A stretch of 15,102 nt of DNA from Candidatus Rifleibacteriota bacterium (GTDB lineage Bacteria > Riflebacteria > Ozemobacteria > Ozemobacterales > Ozemobacteraceae). The DNA lies in assembly GCA_029564115.1 (NCBI GenBank), contig JAKQQP010000190.1, positions 1 through 15,102 of the forward strand, in the 5' to 3' direction. The notes under the pieces are model-generated. The model made no database searches. It was not told the DNA's origin and was given only the letters and a program-made list of their open reading frames with translations. Of the stretch, positions 13,903 through 15,102 are shown piece after piece (positions within the stretch are counted from its first letter, which is position 1; every line of letters begins with the position of its first letter). The position numbers and the translations under genes are program-made.

Positions 13903-13920
13903 CGTTATGAGTTTTAATCT
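13903..13920 (+). repeat. attR core (18-bp direct repeat, right copy)
   Basis: Identical to 6291-6308. It contains the start codon and first codons (MSFNL) of the cyclase gene. After it comes host coding sequence (GCAGGAACTT...). The base before the core differs between copies (C at left, G at right), which fixes the left edge of the repeat. Confidence 0.85.
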
Positions 13921-15102
13921 GCAGGAACTTCAGCTGCTGCGTGATCTTCAGCTCGAACTCGATGGTGTTATCGAAAAATTACAGACCGCTCATCACGATC
14001 TCGAAACCTCGCTCGGAAAAGTCTTTCTTTTTCTGGCTGGCAAATTAAACGTGGTTTCGCTTTTCGTTGAAACTCAGGATGAAAACCTGAATCACCGGGT
14101 TTTCTGCTTTGGTGCCTGCGACGATAATATCAAAAGACAGGTACCACAGTTACACCAGATCAGCAGGGCAATAAACTTCAATTTTAACGGCATACTCTGG
14201 TATGCTCAGCCAATCGAGATGGCTGGCAAAACCACCGGATCGATAGCTCTTGCATTTGCGCAGGACAAAGCCCCCGAAAAGAATCTTGGCAGTGCAATGC
14301 TCGATTGCATCAGTGAGCTGCTTGACGGTTTCTTCTTCGGCATTCATTCGAGCAGCCTCAAACACAGTCTGATCATGGGCGTACAGTCAGCGCTGAAAAA
14401 CCACTCGATCGTAGATTCTATCGATGGCGCCGTTTATGTTCTGAAAAAGGAAGTTCCGTTCAGAAAGCTTATAATTCTTTATTCAGACCATGAGCTGACC
14501 GGTGTCGAAAACATCAACTATCTGGTCTACGAAGGTGACCAGAGAATTCACGACTCGGTAGAAATGAAGCACGCCGGCCTCGACGCCTTTATCAAAGACC
14601 ATGGAAACTGCCTCTCGGCAAATACTGAAGCCTTAAAAAAAGTGGTTGGCGAAGAAAATCTGACGATAACCTACCTGCTTGACGGCCTGATAGAAGAGAA
14701 TCTTATCGGAAAAGTGATTTTCGTACCCGAACAAGGCAACAACTTTTCGATTTTCTCACGTGAGATCGTGCAGGTATTCGCAGAAACTCTCAGACAGCGC
14801 CTCGTCGACTTCAACCGCGAGCGCAACGCACTGCGCAAATTTTTTCCGGATACGGTTATCAGCAGGCTTATCTCTGAGCCAGGCTACGAAAAGATTTATC
14901 TCACCCCGCGAGAAGAACAGATCGGTATCATTTTTGCCGATATTTCAGGCTTTACCAAGATGAGCGAGCAGATTCTCAAGACCCCTGAGCGCATTACCAA
15001 TCTTGTAGACAAGTGGTCGAACGGCATCATTCATCGTGTTTTCCCGCTTGGTGCCTGCCTCGACAAGGTGGTTGGCGACTGTCTGATTCTGCTGTTCGGC
15101 CC
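13907..15102 (+). CDS. Class III adenylate cyclase with GAF-like sensory domains (3' end outside window)
   Basis: 398 codons are visible and the gene runs off the window. Two GAF-like regions (about 25-150 and 150-300) are joined by helices to a class III nucleotide cyclase domain. FADISGFTKMSEQ holds the first metal-binding Asp (D345), and LDKVVGDCLILLFG holds the second (D391). K387 is at the position that selects adenine, so cAMP is the likelier product. The later catalytic Asn/Arg are not in the window. There is no membrane segment, so this is a cytosolic sensor. The frame restarts perfectly across attR at ATG 13907 with the island's GGGAGG. In the uninterrupted chromosome it would start 24 bp after the M50-like gene, within the same operon. 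Integration has therefore kept the protein whole but cut it off from the operon promoter. Confidence 0.88.
   Translation, partial: MSFNLQELQLLRDLQLELDGVIEKLQTAHHDLETSLGKVFLFLAGKLNVVSLFVETQDENLNHRVFCFGACDDNIKRQVPQLHQISRAINFNFNGILWYAQPIEMAGKTTGSIALAFAQDKAPEKNLGSAMLDCISELLDGFFFGIHSSSLKHSLIMGVQSALKNHSIVDSIDGAVYVLKKEVPFRKLIILYSDHELTGVENINYLVYEGDQRIHDSVEMKHAGLDAFIKDHGNCLSANTEALKKVVGEENLTITYLLDGLIEENLIGKVIFVPEQGNNFSIFSREIVQVFAETLRQRLVDFNRERNALRKFFPDTVISRLISEPGYEKIYLTPREEQIGIIFADISGFTKMSEQILKTPERITNLVDKWSNGIIHRVFPLGACLDKVVGDCLILLFG

Larger units (their letters stand above)
6291..13920 (+). mobile_element. Integrated phage-satellite-like island (PICI/P4-type), about 7.6 kb
   Basis: The island is bounded by the 18-bp direct repeat CGTTATGAGTTTTAATCT (6291-6308 and 13903-13920). 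It carries a P4-type integrase next to the left end, then a promoter/operator, AlpA-like regulator, primase-like protein, D5/SF3 helicase, small unknown genes, ERCC4 nuclease, terminase small subunit and a strong terminator, all on one strand. No large terminase, portal, capsid, tail, lysis, conjugation or toxin gene is present. An integrase, AlpA and replication genes plus a lone TerS is the known layout of phage-inducible chromosomal islands and P4-like satellites. The size is at or just below the low end of that class. A remnant prophage or integrative plasmid is the alternative. The compactness, intact frames and paired ends argue for a functional unit. Confidence 0.85.

Noticed and set aside
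1..15102. CRISPR array, rRNA, transposase or IS inverted repeats
   Set aside because: No regularly spaced repeats, no rRNA-like stretches and no transposase-like protein were seen.

Overview
The window looks like chromosomal DNA from a Gram-negative-type bacterium. All convincing genes lie on the + strand with good Shine-Dalgarno sites. It is a host operon split by a compact integrated mobile element. The host proteins (a very large membrane/secreted protein with an internal type IV pilin module, an M50-like membrane protein and a class III nucleotide cyclase with GAF-like domains) do not belong to a model proteobacterium that I recognise. The internal pilin-like sequence reminds me of pseudopilin-rich uncultured lineages such as Riflebacteria/Ozemobacteria, but that is a weak impression from memory and not a demonstrated taxonomy.

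Host left flank (1-6290): a gene for about 1847 residues is built as ectodomain A - membrane segments - type IV pilin-like module - membrane segments - ectodomain B - membrane segments, with A and B looking like copies of each other. It overlaps by 4 bp a gene for a small HExxH membrane protein. Host right flank (13907-15102, cut by the window end): a cyclase gene whose catalytic domain is just entered at the window edge. Without the insert, the cyclase would follow the M50-like gene by 24 bp with its own ribosome binding site, so the three genes were probably one operon.

Mobile element (about 6291-13920, about 7.6 kb): it is bounded by a perfect 18-bp direct repeat, CGTTATGAGTTTTAATCT, which contains the start codon and first codons of the cyclase gene. 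Both ends also carry a pair of TGTAGTA motifs exactly 11 bp apart, which are good candidates for integrase arm sites. Inside, in order: a P4-type tyrosine integrase; a consensus promoter (TTGACA-17-TAAAAT) with a palindromic operator over the -10; a leader of about 230 nt rich in perfect stem-loops; an AlpA-like regulator; a BT4734/VirE_N-type primase-like protein; a D5/SF3 helicase; a small protein with a TubC-N-like domain; three small unknown proteins; an ERCC4-family nuclease; a phage terminase small subunit; a short ORF coupled to it; and a strong intrinsic terminator.

A small terminase with no large terminase, portal, capsid, tail or lysis gene, combined with int-alpA-primase-helicase, is the hallmark layout of a phage satellite (PICI/P4-like). 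The likely scheme is that Int with AlpA excises the element, the primase-like protein and helicase replicate it, and TerS redirects a helper phage's packaging machinery to it. The integration site is unusual: it takes over the 5' end of a protein-coding signalling gene, rebuilds the start codon and first codons at the right end, and supplies its own ribosome binding site (GGGAGG). Cyclase expression may therefore depend on whether the island is integrated. This system is my main finding.
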